A stretch of DNA of 42,581 nucleotides from Dehalococcoidia bacterium (GCA_009838465.1 VXRN01000068.1:1-42581); one strand, 5' to 3'; counted from the stretch's first letter, positions 1-7,323 are shown. Numbers and translations: made by a program. The notes: generated by a model not told the origin, from the sequence alone.

Positions 1-32
1 GGATACGGTTTACGCTTCATGATGGGATGATT

Positions 33-182
33 TTAACACTTCTCAGACACCCTCTGAGGTGTTAATCTCTGCGCCTGCTGTCCGTGAGAGGGCGAACGGA
101 TACGAGGGCTTCCACCGCCCAAAGGCCTTCCGCGTGGAGTCCGTTCAGGGTCAGGGAAAATGAGCAGGGGGTGCTCGGCCAT
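33..182 (-). pseudogene. 5' stub of an S8 (subtilisin-like) peptidase gene, partner of the AAA+ ATPase
   Basis: An ATG lies two bases after the stop of the AAA+ ATPase gene and opens a 49-codon frame beginning MAEHPLLIFPDPER, followed by a Gly-rich stretch (GGGSPRIRSPS) and QQAQRLTPQ, then an early stop. From memory of the family, this resembles the N-terminus of the S8 peptidases encoded directly downstream of this type of AAA+ ATPase, where the text continues after LTPQ with FQRLQ. Here the resemblance stops exactly at LTPQ, where an imperfect inverted repeat begins, and the catalytic domain is missing from the window. Translational coupling to the ATPase is intact. It could instead be a short independent peptide. 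No search was run, so the family assignment is moderate. Confidence 0.55.
34..64. repeat. Imperfect inverted repeat at the break point of the S8 peptidase stub
   Basis: TAACAC pairs with GTGTTA and CTCAGA pairs with TCTGAG, with a TT bulge on one side and a five-base loop CACCC. It overlaps the last ten codons of the S8 stub. No T-run follows on the minus strand, so it does not look like an intrinsic terminator of that gene. It may be the end of an inserted repeat or small mobile element. Confidence 0.5.
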
Positions 183-184
183 AA

Positions 185-1183
185 TCAGGGATTCTCCTTA
201 TGATCTGCCGTAGCATCGACCGTGAATCTGTTCTTCCAGTGTCGCAGGCGCCCTTCAGTAATTTTCTTGGCGTCTGCACCTGGTTGATCAAGAACCATCC
301 GCCGGGTCACGTCGAATCCAAAGTCTTCAATTTCGGCGAAGCTGAGCCCTCTTAGTCTCGTGGCTAAGCTGCGCGGCGACAGTCCCAATTCGCAATCGAT
401 CTTTTCTTGAAATTCACGGAACCAACTCTCGATCTGACCCTGTCTGGGCATGGGCAGTTCCAATCGTATCTGAAATCGTCGCCAGACCGCACGGTCAAGG
501 AGTTCAGGGTGATTGCTTGCGGTCACGACCACTACATAACTTGGCAGTGAATCAATTTGGAGTAGCAGAGAACTCACCACACGTTTGATTTCCCCCGTTT
601 CCTGGCGGTCCCCTCTTTCCTTGCCTATGGCGTCAAACTCATCAAAGAACAGTACACATTGTCTGGAACGGACGTGTTCGAAGACCCGGTTGATGCGCTG
701 TGCAGTCTCTCCGAGGTAGCTGCCAATGACCGCCTCATAACGTACGACGAGGAACGGAACATGAAGGGCGTCGGCTATGGCCTCCGCCAAAGTTGTTTTT
801 CCGTTGCCGGGTGGGCCTGCCAATAGAACGCGGTTGCGAGGTTCCATGTTGTGAGAACGCAGCAGGTCGGCTCTATGCTGTTCTTCAACAAATTCGTGAA
901 TTACTTCCGACACCTCATCAGGCAATATGAGGTCTTCGAGGCTACGTCGTGGTACGACTTCAACTACCAGCGGACCACCAGATGACCTTGTCGACAGTGA
1001 AGACACGGCACCGAATCGGCCATTCGTGTTTTGCTCAAGCTGAGAGAGTAGCCTGTCAGCCAAGAGATTGTGGTTCTTCCTACGCTCATCGGCAGCCAGG
1101 GCCTCTACCGTCTTCTGAAACTGAGCCTGGTCGCCCTGCGCGCCAGATTTTACGAGGTTTAGGATCAAATCCGCGCGTGCCAT
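185..1183 (-). CDS. AAA+ ATPase of the AAA / S8-peptidase gene pair
   Basis: A 332-residue protein with a helical N-terminal region (about 1-60) and one AAA+ module. Walker A is GPPGNGKT (123-130), Walker B is VLFFDE (177-182), sensor 1 is TASN (221-224), and paired arginines at 236-237 suit an arginine finger. It belongs with the stand-alone SpoVK-like AAA ATPases encoded just before an S8 protease. It would act in the cytoplasm as an ATP-driven remodeller, but its client is unknown. The start is the ATG at 1183, preceded by GAGG about eight bases upstream, and a TGATATAAT box lies a further 60 bases up. It is the leftmost cargo gene beside an integrase and tRNA-Ala, so it may have been acquired by transfer. 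The ATPase itself looks intact, while its partner appears broken. Confidence 0.85.
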   Translation of the reverse strand: MARADLILNLVKSGAQGDQAQFQKTVEALAADERRKNHNLLADRLLSQLEQNTNGRFGAVSSLSTRSSGGPLVVEVVPRRSLEDLILPDEVSEVIHEFVEEQHRADLLRSHNMEPRNRVLLAGPPGNGKTTLAEAIADALHVPFLVVRYEAVIGSYLGETAQRINRVFEHVRSRQCVLFFDEFDAIGKERGDRQETGEIKRVVSSLLLQIDSLPSYVVVVTASNHPELLDRAVWRRFQIRLELPMPRQGQIESWFREFQEKIDCELGLSPRSLATRLRGLSFAEIEDFGFDVTRRMVLDQPGADAKKITEGRLRHWKNRFTVDATADHKENP

Positions 1184-1245
1184 TCTCAGCCTCGTTTCTC
1201 AATTCCATGTCTTGTGTCAAGCGACGCTGGCCACCATCCGCCGCT

Positions 1246-1254
1246 ATTATATCA
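1246..1254 (-). promoter_or_regulatory. Extended -10 promoter for the AAA+ ATPase gene
   Basis: Read on the minus strand this is TGATATAAT, a perfect TATAAT with the TG extension. It lies about 62 bases before the ATG at 1183. No good TTGACA box is present 17 bases upstream, which is usual for extended -10 promoters. Confidence 0.45.
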
Positions 1255-1538
1255 GCGTGAATCTGTTCGACGCTTGGGACTGACCTGAACATACAGGGCA
1301 ATCGCATTTAAGATCACTATTGAGTTCTGTGATGATTCTGTTATTCAAATCGGGCCGTTCACATATGAAGTGCAGACGGATTTGCAGGGCACAGTCAGAG
1401 CCGCGCCACGAACTGAGACAGCTAGGCCACGGCGTGCGGTCGGCAAGTATGAGGACGACATGGTGCCTCGCCAGCCCGAACCCTCCAAGCGCTGCGGGAT
1501 GTAACAGCCGCCGCCTCATTGCCCTCAAGACATCTGCC
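1255..1538. other. Intergenic stretch with no recognised gene
   Basis: About 280 bases between the retropepsin pseudogene and the ATPase promoter. Open frames here have no protein-like composition and no convincing ribosome binding site. No tRNA-like fold or long repeat was seen. Confidence 0.5.
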
Positions 1539-2001
1539 TTAGTATTCGCTACTGAGAGTCACCCGGCCAGTCTCTCCATCGTAGATCATCCGGTAGTTAC
1601 CCAGGAAATCGCGTCCCATGAGCGCGTGATAAGGTTGACCACCTGCCTCAAGATGCACGCCCGCAAACCTGCCGTCCAGAGCCCAGTCAAGCTGCGGCAG
1701 AAAAATCTGTACCGCGTTGTATGTCCACTTCGAACCTCCCGCCAGCTCCCGAGTGAACCTGACGGTCAACAACTGGCAGATGCAGTGCGGCAGCCAGGTT
1801 CGATTCAATGCAACTGACAGCCGCGCCAGTATCCACCAGCGCCCTATACTCCCGCTCCGGCAGATCCAGAGGAACATCACTTCCAAGCACGTAGTTCGGG
1901 TCCAATCCGATGCGGACGGCAATCGTCGGGCCGAACGTCCTCAGAAGGTCAGAGCCTCGCGCCGTCCCTGAATCGGCATAACCGCACTCGGCTGTCCTCA
2001 T
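1539..2001 (-). pseudogene. Retropepsin-like aspartic protease, frameshifted
   Basis: Two overlapping minus-strand frames together give one clan-AA aspartic protease. The first (from 2001) carries the catalytic signature ALVDTGAAVSCI and continues to VHSGAGG. The second carries SKWTYNAVQIFLPQLD, a flap-like GGQPYHALMG, then RDFLGNYRMIYDGETGRVTL. The reading must change frame at about 1735-1745 within a G-rich GGCGGGAGG stretch, consistent with one extra base or two missing ones. With the shift repaired the product is about 150 residues, the usual size for soluble bacterial retropepsins. It starts six bases after the stop of the 76-residue partner gene, so the two form an operon. A sequencing error is a real alternative to decay; programmed frameshifting is less likely because no slippery-site context is evident. 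Confidence 0.7.
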
Positions 2002-2007
2002 TGTTTA

Positions 2008-2238
2008 TTACCTGTAGATGACCAACGCCAGGGGCGGAACGGGCTTAACCCCAATCTGTCTAATCAGATATGGACCACGACCGAACTTGTCTATGGCAGT
2101 CCCGACGGCCTCACGGTCCGTATCGTATGTCCCCACAAACTCCTCGTCGTAGAACAGAGCCCACTTCCCAAAATAATCCGTCTCGAGGTCCGACTGCATC
2201 CCCTCATACGCCACGATCTGCCTACTGAGCTCAAGCAA
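2008..2238 (-). CDS. Small soluble protein paired with a retropepsin gene
   Basis: A 76-residue protein with no signal peptide or membrane segment. The core GKWALFYDEEFVGTYDT resembles the DUF5678-type pattern (GKW-x-x-x-hydrophobic-D-x-E), followed by an alpha helix (DREAVGTAIDKF) and a Tyr/Ile-rich end. The start is a TTG at 2238 because GGAGAG lies six bases upstream; the nearby ATG in another frame stops after four codons. The retropepsin pseudogene begins six bases after its stop, so the two are co-transcribed. Genes of this type commonly precede retropepsin-like proteases in Chloroflexota (recalled, not searched). It could be a substrate, chaperone or regulator of the protease. Function is unknown. 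Confidence 0.7.
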   Translation of the reverse strand: MLELSRQIVAYEGMQSDLETDYFGKWALFYDEEFVGTYDTDREAVGTAIDKFGRGPYLIRQIGVKPVPPLALVIYR

Positions 2239-2268
2239 AGTGCATCTCTCCTGACATCGGATATAGCG

Positions 2269-2274
2269 ATTATA
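2269..2274 (-). promoter_or_regulatory. -10 box for the small gene / retropepsin operon
   Basis: A perfect TATAAT on the minus strand inside an AT-rich run (CATATATAATCG), 31 bases before the TTG start at 2238. No clear -35 box is visible. Confidence 0.4.
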
Positions 2275-2356
2275 TATGAGAGTGGAATCGAGGATGTACT
2301 AAAAAGCATACCTCCGCTGAAAAGTCGGCCGTTCAGACGAGCGTTCCAAACATAAT

Positions 2357-2450
2357 TGCCCGATGGAGTTTTGCACAGAATCGGCTTTCTATGCGGAACG
2401 AACCACTGAATGTGCAAACCCGGCTTGTTGTACAAAGCCGATTTCGGGCA
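2357..2450. repeat. Compound inverted repeat downstream of the integrase gene
   Basis: AATCGGCTTT (2380-2389) is complementary to AAAGCCGATT (2434-2443). Directly outside, TGCCCGA (2358-2364) is complementary to TCGGGCA (2444-2450), with a 15-base insertion on the left arm only. The octamer ATGTGCAA occurs at 2410, 2481 and 2499 in and just after the structure. The 306-base gap 2239-2544 holds no gene otherwise. It may be a recombination or replication site of the island, but nothing proves that. Confidence 0.5.
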
Positions 2451-2544
2451 GATGACTTAATGTGTGAGATGACATACCTTATGTGCAATCGCCACTATAT
2501 GTGCAAAGGCGTATCGACTTCACTCTCGAGACCTCACCCGGAGT

Positions 2545-3717
2545 CTAGATCTGCCGCATCGTCGACTGCGGCCATGCGGCTTCGCCGAGGTAGTCGGCCC
2601 ACTCCTGCATCAGTTTGCGCCTCTGTTCATACAGGTCCGACCTGAAGTAAGCCTGCTCAACCGTTGACCCGACCTTATGCGCCAGCGACAACTCCATCGC
2701 CGCATGAGAAGCGGAGGTCTGTTCGGCTGCCCAGTCTCGGAATGATGACCTGAAGCCGTGGGGCACGGCCTCGATCCCACGTTTCCTGAGCATCAAGGAC
2801 AAGGCGTTCTCAGACAGCATCTTGCTGTTGTCGTGAAAGGATGGGAATACCAATTCACTCTTGGTAAGCGGCAACGCTTCGCTCAGAACGGCAGCTGCCT
2901 GGTCTGAAAGCGGCACTCGATGCTCTTCATTGTCTTTCATCCGGATCCCGGGTATGCGCCACTCCCGCGCTTCCGGGTCAATCTCTGGACAGAGCGCGCC
3001 CCTTACCTCTATCGAACGGGCAGCGGTCAGTACCAGGAACTTGAAGGCCAGCTTCGTAACGACATTGGACGGCCCGCCATCCACGATCCTGAGGGCATCG
3101 GCGACCTGCTGATAGGGGAGCGCCCGCATGTGGTTCTTCACCTTGGGCATTGGCGGCAGTGCGCCGTCAACCACCTCCCCCGCAGGATTGTAGTCGAGGC
3201 TGGTATGGGCCATTGCCCACTTGAACACCGTTCGCATTCTTTGGCGGACACGGCGGGCATTCTCAGGAATCTCGGTCCATATCGGAGTCAAAACACTAAG
3301 TACGTCCCGGTGGCCTATCTGATCAACAGCTTTGTCTCCAATGACCGGGAATGCGTGTCGCTGGAGGGTCTGTATCCACGACTTGGTATGTTTGGCGTTC
3401 TTCCAGCGCGGGACGTTCAGTTCGTGGACGATCACGGCGGCTTCTCGGAACGTCGGAGCAAGCTGGACTTCTGGCTCCCATGGATCAAGGCCGTTGGCAA
3501 GGGCGGACCTGATAGCTTCCTTCTTTCGTCTGGCCTGATAAAGTGAGACCGCGGGATATCCACCAAGTCCTTTGTCGGTGCGCTTGCCCTTTATGACGAT
3601 TCTCAGTATCCAACTCTTGGAGCCCGTCTTTGTAATCCGCAGGTACAGACCGTCGCCGTCGCCGTATCTTCCGGGTACTTTGAGGGACTTTATCTTTCTA
3701 TCTGAGAGTTTCGCCAT
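2545..3717 (-). CDS. P4-type tyrosine recombinase (integrase)
   Basis: About 390 residues from the ATG at 3717; an in-frame GTG at 3741 would add eight residues. The N-terminus MAKLSDRKIKSLKVPGRYGD with DGLYLRITKTGSKSW is the DUF4102 arm-binding domain of P4-family integrases. The catalytic tyrosine-recombinase domain shows AARSIEVRGA (first Arg), PHGFRSSFRDW (His-x-x-Arg), LSLAHKVG (second His) and EQAYFRSD (nucleophilic Tyr). All key residues are present, so the enzyme should be active. These integrases usually recombine at the 3' end of a tRNA gene, and tRNA-Ala lies 142 bases from its start with its 3' end facing the integrase. The element therefore extends to lower coordinates and carries the retropepsin and AAA/S8 genes. 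Confidence 0.92.
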   Translation of the reverse strand: MAKLSDRKIKSLKVPGRYGDGDGLYLRITKTGSKSWILRIVIKGKRTDKGLGGYPAVSLYQARRKKEAIRSALANGLDPWEPEVQLAPTFREAAVIVHELNVPRWKNAKHTKSWIQTLQRHAFPVIGDKAVDQIGHRDVLSVLTPIWTEIPENARRVRQRMRTVFKWAMAHTSLDYNPAGEVVDGALPPMPKVKNHMRALPYQQVADALRIVDGGPSNVVTKLAFKFLVLTAARSIEVRGALCPEIDPEAREWRIPGIRMKDNEEHRVPLSDQAAAVLSEALPLTKSELVFPSFHDNSKMLSENALSLMLRKRGIEAVPHGFRSSFRDWAAEQTSASHAAMELSLAHKVGSTVEQAYFRSDLYEQRRKLMQEWADYLGEAAWPQSTMRQI

Positions 3718-3721
3718 ACTG

Positions 3722-3743
3722 TGTACCACATCCTGTACCACAT
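3722..3743. repeat. Tandem TGTACCACAT repeats at the integrase start
   Basis: TGTACCACAT occurs at 3722-3731 and 3734-3743, spaced by 12 bases, just upstream of the ATG at 3717 and covering the alternative GTG. Short direct repeats near the attachment site suit integrase arm-type sites or an autoregulatory operator. Confidence 0.4.
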
Positions 3744-3858
3744 TGATGCTGGGATGTTATAGGACATTAGTGGAAGTTGCAAGACAACAGATGAGGTAGC
3801 TAGCTACGAATTCTGAGGGAAAAGGGTCCTTATGGGACGTTATGGGGAAGTGTGCAAG

Positions 3859-3931
3859 TGGAGCTGGGGGGACTCGAACCCCCTACCTCTTCAATGCCAT
3901 TGAAGCGCTCTCCCAGATGAGCTACAGCCCC
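3859..3931 (-). tRNA. tRNA-Ala (anticodon GGC)
   Basis: A 73-base cloverleaf on the minus strand. The acceptor stem GGGGCTG/CAGCTCC has one G-T wobble. The D arm is GCTC...GAGC, the anticodon stem CTTCA/TGAAG has loop ATGGCAT (anticodon GGC), and the T arm is GGGGG-TTCGAGT-CCCCC. The discriminator is A and no CCA is encoded, so the CCA-adding enzyme at 13080 is needed. Its 3' end faces the integrase gene, which makes it the probable attachment site. No second copy of the 3' end was seen between 1 and 2545, so the far junction should lie left of the window. Confidence 0.95.
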
Positions 3932-3958
3932 ACAGTTTTGGTGTGGAATACGCCGCTA

Positions 3959-3967
3959 AATATAGCA
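3959..3967 (-). promoter_or_regulatory. Extended -10 promoter of tRNA-Ala
   Basis: On the minus strand TGCTATATT, an extended -10 box that would start transcription about 20 bases before the mature 5' end of the tRNA. Confidence 0.4.
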
Positions 3968-4007
3968 AACAGACGTATTGTCGCGCAATGCGGTCGGCCG
4001 CATCCTC

Positions 4008-4742
4008 TTAGCCGCCGCGCTCCTGCCTGACTCTTGCCCATTCGGCCATGAGGTCGTCGTTGGGTGGGTAGTATTTGCCGGGGGCTACGCCCTCGGCGCG
4101 GACTTTCTCTTTGATGTAGTTCTCGGCGCCCTCGTGGTCAATGGCCCACTCCAGCGCGGCCTCGGCCATCCAAGACGGGACTACCAGCACGCCGTCGTTG
4201 TCGCCTACCAGGACGTCTCCAGGGCGAACCAGTGCGCCGCCGCACTGTATTTGCACGTTCTCCTCGGCTGGTATCGCCGTCGGATTGCCATGGAAACTTC
4301 GGGCCTTGGCGTACACGCGCAGCCCGTAATCCTCATCAAGCATCACATCCAGGTCGCGGATCGCACCATCTATGACCACGCCGTCAGCGTTGTTCATCGC
4401 CAGCTGGAGCAACTTCACGTCCCCGGCTACCACATCTTCCCTGGATCCCATGATGTCCGCTACCAGTACGTCGCCCGGACCGCATCGTCCCATCGCCACG
4501 TACTCGACGGAATCCTCTCCCGGAGCGCGTTCGCTGGCGATGTCGGGGCGCGTTGGCAGGAACCTGAGCGTCCGTGCCCTCGCCGCAAACCTCTCTTTGC
4601 AAGGGGTGAAGTTCACCAGTCCCTCGCACACCATCTGCGGAGACCCCATAGAGCGCACAGCGTTATACACCGTCGCGGTTGGGATGCTCTTCAGTCCCTC
4701 GAGAACATCCTGCGACACTTCCACAGGCTTCATGTCACTCAT
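4008..4742 (-). CDS. RraA-like / HMG aldolase family protein
   Basis: A 244-residue member of the RraA / 4-hydroxy-4-methyl-2-oxoglutarate aldolase fold. The family core is visible as GPGDVLVADIMGSRE, then NADGVVIDGAIRDLD with the R-D pair typical of the aldolase active site, and RPGDVLVGDNDGVLVVP near the end. The start is the ATG at 4742 (MSDMKPVEVS) because AAGGAG lies about a dozen bases upstream; an in-frame start 13 codons earlier has no such site. In this lineage such proteins are more likely aldolases or decarboxylases of plant- or algal-derived acids than RNase E regulators. It stands alone, convergent with nothing and upstream of the flavin oxidoreductase on the other strand. Confidence 0.85.
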   Translation of the reverse strand: MSDMKPVEVSQDVLEGLKSIPTATVYNAVRSMGSPQMVCEGLVNFTPCKERFAARARTLRFLPTRPDIASERAPGEDSVEYVAMGRCGPGDVLVADIMGSREDVVAGDVKLLQLAMNNADGVVIDGAIRDLDVMLDEDYGLRVYAKARSFHGNPTAIPAEENVQIQCGGALVRPGDVLVGDNDGVLVVPSWMAEAALEWAIDHEGAENYIKEKVRAEGVAPGKYYPPNDDLMAEWARVRQERGG

Positions 4743-4781
4743 TTTACCACATTCTCCTTGAATTCCATCCTGTATCTCCAC

Positions 4782-5256
4782 TCCGATCAGCGTTGATGAT
4801 ATGAACCCACGCCTTCACTGTCAAATTGCGATGCCTCTCACCAAAATCGCAGTCTGGACAATTCAAATACCCCGGTATCTCCCGGGTCATTTTCAGAGTC
4901 TTACAAGGTTTCGTCTGTTATCTCACTCTATGCTATAATCACGGCACGGATTCAGAACCTATGTATAAGCCGTTATTTATAGAGAGGGCCTACAGGTGGC
5001 GAGAGAACCCATCTCGTAGCTTCAACGCTGGGAAAACTCTGGGCAACGCTGGATGAAAACCGTCCCAGCCCGACCCAGTGACCCTCCCAGTTAGTGCCCA
5101 GCACTTTTCTGTGTATCTATAAATCCTGATATATGTCGCATCGTCTTTCGACTCGCAAAGACCCTGCGTTATTTCCAGTCCCACTTGCCCAAACTCAAAT
5201 CCTGCTCTATCATTCGCCCATAATGGGTATGTGCATCGCTCACAGGGAGGGCAGAG
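4782..5256. other. 475-base gap with one promoter-like site, no gene seen
   Basis: Region between the divergent RraA-like and flavin oxidoreductase genes. No frame has convincing coding character on either strand. The only signal noted is the TGCTATAAT box at 4931-4939. Confidence 0.5.
4931..4939 (+). promoter_or_regulatory. Extended -10 promoter, probably for the flavin oxidoreductase
   Basis: TGCTATAAT is a perfect extended -10 box. The gene starts 318 bases downstream, so this would give an unusually long leader if it serves that gene. Confidence 0.4.
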
Positions 5257-6444
5257 ATGATTACCAAGTTCGACAGCCTCTACGCCGGCCACGTTGACAT
5301 GGACAACGTGGGCTATGCCGGCACGGCGGTGAACGACCGCTACTTCGGCAACGACCACCTGGTTACGGCCTATGACAAGGCCGAGAATATAGCCAAGACG
5401 ATGGACAGGCTGGGCTATGACACCTTCTGGATGGCCGAGCACCACTTTCAGCCGGAGGGCTACGAGTGCATTCCGAACTTGCTGATGATAGCCGTCCATC
5501 TCGCTCACCTGACCAAGAACCTCAAGATCGGATGCGGCTTCAACATCGCCCCGATGTGGCACCCGCTGCGGCTGGCCGAGGACTACGCGACTGCCGACAT
5601 TCTTACGAACGGGCGCACGATTTTCGGCGTCGGACGCGGCTACCACACTCGCGAGGTTGATACGTTCGGCTCACCCCTTCTCGACCAGGAAGCCAACCGC
5701 AACCTGTTTGAGGAACAAGTTGACATCATCTTCCAGTCGTTCAACGAAGAGTCGTTCTCGCACAAAGGGGAATACTACACCATCCCGCCCGAAGTGCCGT
5801 ACAGGGGCTACACGCTGAAGGAAATTAGCCTGGTTCCGCGTCCGGTGAACCTTCCGGTAGAGTGCTGGCAGCCGATCCAGAGCGCGACGCCGCGCGGCCT
5901 CGACTTCATGGCGAAGCACGGCATCAAGGGCATGATAGGCGGCGGAGTGGCCGAAGGCGGCGCGATGCACAGGGTAATGGAAGCCTATCGAGACGCCAAC
6001 GCGCGCAGGGGCCGCGACCTCGCGCTGGGCGAGAACCTATCCATCGGTTTCCACTTCTACATAGCGGACACGCAGGAAGAGGCGATAGAGGCCGCCGCCG
6101 GATACTACGAGGAAAACCTGAAGATGTTCGGACCCCTGCGCCTGGTTCGCGCTTTGAGCGACGAGCAGATAGACGCGATGTCCGACCCTTCCCGCGCCCC
6201 GACTTTCGACCTGCCTCGCATCGAGGACGCCGTAAGCGCCGGAGGATTCCTGGCCGGCCCGCCCGAACTGATCATCGAGCAACTCAAAAAGCTGGAGGAG
6301 GCCTATCCGGGGCTGGACAGGGTTGGTGTGAGCCACCCGGTCGGCACGCCGGAGTCAGTGATCGTGGAGCAGCTAGAGCAGTTCGCCGAAGAAGTAATGC
6401 CGGCCTTCTCCGGCGCAGAGGTCGAGGCGGCGGCGGGCAACTAA
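5257..6444 (+). CDS. LLM-class flavin-dependent oxidoreductase (luciferase-like monooxygenase)
   Basis: A 395-residue luciferase-like TIM-barrel protein. Family marks are GYDTFWMAEHHF (53-64), the WHPLRLAED stretch (101-109) and GRTIFGVGRGYH (119-130), where substrate and reduced flavin would bind. These enzymes use FMNH2 or F420 to oxygenate diverse organic substrates. Expansions of this family are known in SAR202-type Chloroflexota and have been proposed to attack recalcitrant organic matter. The start is ATG after a strong GGGAGGG. A hairpin follows the stop. Its specific substrate cannot be read from the sequence. Confidence 0.93.
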   Translation: MITKFDSLYAGHVDMDNVGYAGTAVNDRYFGNDHLVTAYDKAENIAKTMDRLGYDTFWMAEHHFQPEGYECIPNLLMIAVHLAHLTKNLKIGCGFNIAPMWHPLRLAEDYATADILTNGRTIFGVGRGYHTREVDTFGSPLLDQEANRNLFEEQVDIIFQSFNEESFSHKGEYYTIPPEVPYRGYTLKEISLVPRPVNLPVECWQPIQSATPRGLDFMAKHGIKGMIGGGVAEGGAMHRVMEAYRDANARRGRDLALGENLSIGFHFYIADTQEEAIEAAAGYYEENLKMFGPLRLVRALSDEQIDAMSDPSRAPTFDLPRIEDAVSAGGFLAGPPELIIEQLKKLEEAYPGLDRVGVSHPVGTPESVIVEQLEQFAEEVMPAFSGAEVEAAAGN

Positions 6445-6457
6445 GAAGAAGAGTAAA

Positions 6458-6480
6458 CGGGGCGGCTGTGAGTCGCCCCG
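6458..6480. terminator. Hairpin between convergent genes
   Basis: CGGGGCG pairs with CGCCCCG around a nine-base loop, extendable by two pairs. It lies 14 bases after the oxidoreductase stop and just beyond the stop of the minus-strand retropepsin, so it may serve both. Downstream T-runs are weak on both sides. Confidence 0.55.
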
Positions 6481-6488
6481 CTATTTCC

Positions 6489-6842
6489 TCATATAAGCAT
6501 ATCCACTCTGCTCAAACCGCCTTTGACCGGATCGACCGTGAAGCCCAAAACCTCAAGGGCGGTGACTCCCAGTATCGGAGGGTCGTCTTCATCTCCGAAG
6601 ACCACGGTCACGCCAGCGACTTCATCAGCATAACGCACATCCGCGGTGCCGACCTCGCGTATTATCGGGCCTCCGAACCCCTGGAACCTGCGTCTGCCCT
6701 TCCTTTCGACTCCCAGACTCTCCAGCATACTTGCGGGCAACACGCTCAGCGTAGCGCCTGTGTCCACCATTACCCGAACCCTTTCGCTCTTCTCTGAGTT
6801 CGCCGGATTCAGCACATCTACATCTACGTGGATGAACCCCAT
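6489..6842 (-). CDS. Retropepsin-like aspartic protease
   Basis: A complete 117-residue clan-AA protease. The catalytic motif is VMVDTGATLSVLP (about 25-37), a flap-like FQGFGGPIIREVG follows, and the C-terminal ILGVTALEVLGFTVDP is the second family signature. One domain per chain means it should act as a dimer, as retroviral proteases do. No signal peptide is present. It lies downstream of the NTF2-like gene on the same strand with a 15-base gap. Unlike the frameshifted copy at 1539 it has no DUF5678-like partner and appears functional. Its substrate is unknown. Confidence 0.88.
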   Translation of the reverse strand: MGFIHVDVDVLNPANSEKSERVRVMVDTGATLSVLPASMLESLGVERKGRRRFQGFGGPIIREVGTADVRYADEVAGVTVVFGDEDDPPILGVTALEVLGFTVDPVKGGLSRVDMLI

Positions 6843-6857
6843 TTGCTTCCCTCCAAG

Positions 6858-7229
6858 TTACGGCAGCCGCGTCGCGTGCCAGGAAGTCATCTGCCAGTTA
6901 TCGTCGTTGTTGACGTACACGACTGTGTACTCTAGCGAGAAGTGATTGCCATTCACATGGACATGCGCCCCACCCCGCACTATGGCGGAATCGCCGTATG
7001 TTCTTACCACCCGCTCCGCCGTCGGCGTGATAGACTCATAGTTCAGTCTGCCGGACGCCAGGCCGCTGGTCAGGCTCTCCTTGGTGTCTATCGCGGCGGT
7101 GGTGTGAACATAGCTCAGGTCGTCCGCCAGTATCCTGTCGAGTGAGTCAACGTCGGCAGCCACCATTGCGGCCAGGCGTTCCTCTTCCAGTCCTACGATT
7201 GTCGCTTCCAGATTTTGCGTCGCTACCAT
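6858..7229 (-). CDS. NTF2-like (SnoaL / DUF4440 type) protein
   Basis: A 123-residue cone-shaped NTF2-like fold protein: long N-terminal helix (LEATIVGLEEERLAAMVAADVDSLDRILADDLSYVHT) followed by sheet strands ending in NDDNWQMTSWHATRLP. The start is the ATG at 7229, chosen because AAGGAG lies seven bases upstream, rather than the longer open frame. Family members include small isomerases, hydratases and accessory proteins. It precedes the retropepsin gene by 15 bases and is divergent from the dimeric-barrel gene at 7324. No catalytic role can be assigned. Confidence 0.82.
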   Translation of the reverse strand: MVATQNLEATIVGLEEERLAAMVAADVDSLDRILADDLSYVHTTAAIDTKESLTSGLASGRLNYESITPTAERVVRTYGDSAIVRGGAHVHVNGNHFSLEYTVVYVNNDDNWQMTSWHATRLP

Positions 7230-7323
7230 GTTCACTCCTTTTCGGGTGTATCCGTATTCGGAACTGACAAGTTCTGCCGATAACTGTAAACTAACCGCTG
7301 GAAACTGACAACGGAGGATACCA

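Noticed and set aside
1725..1750. Programmed frameshift in the retropepsin gene
   Set aside because: The site is G-rich but shows no slippery heptamer or downstream stimulatory element; an indel or sequencing error is simpler.
1320..1817. A 165-codon plus-strand frame with an ATG
   Set aside because: It lies antisense to the retropepsin remnant, its composition is Cys/His/Arg-rich and unlike protein, and no ribosome site precedes it.
1..2544. Second copy of the tRNA-Ala 3' end as the other attachment site
   Set aside because: No matching stretch was seen in this interval by eye, so the left junction is assumed to lie outside the window.
4990..5646. A 218-codon minus-strand frame
   Set aside because: Most of it is antisense to the flavin oxidoreductase, where GC-rich codons keep the opposite frame open.
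5862..6797. A 311-codon plus-strand frame
   Set aside because: An Arg-rich shadow frame of the flavin oxidoreductase with no similarity to known proteins.
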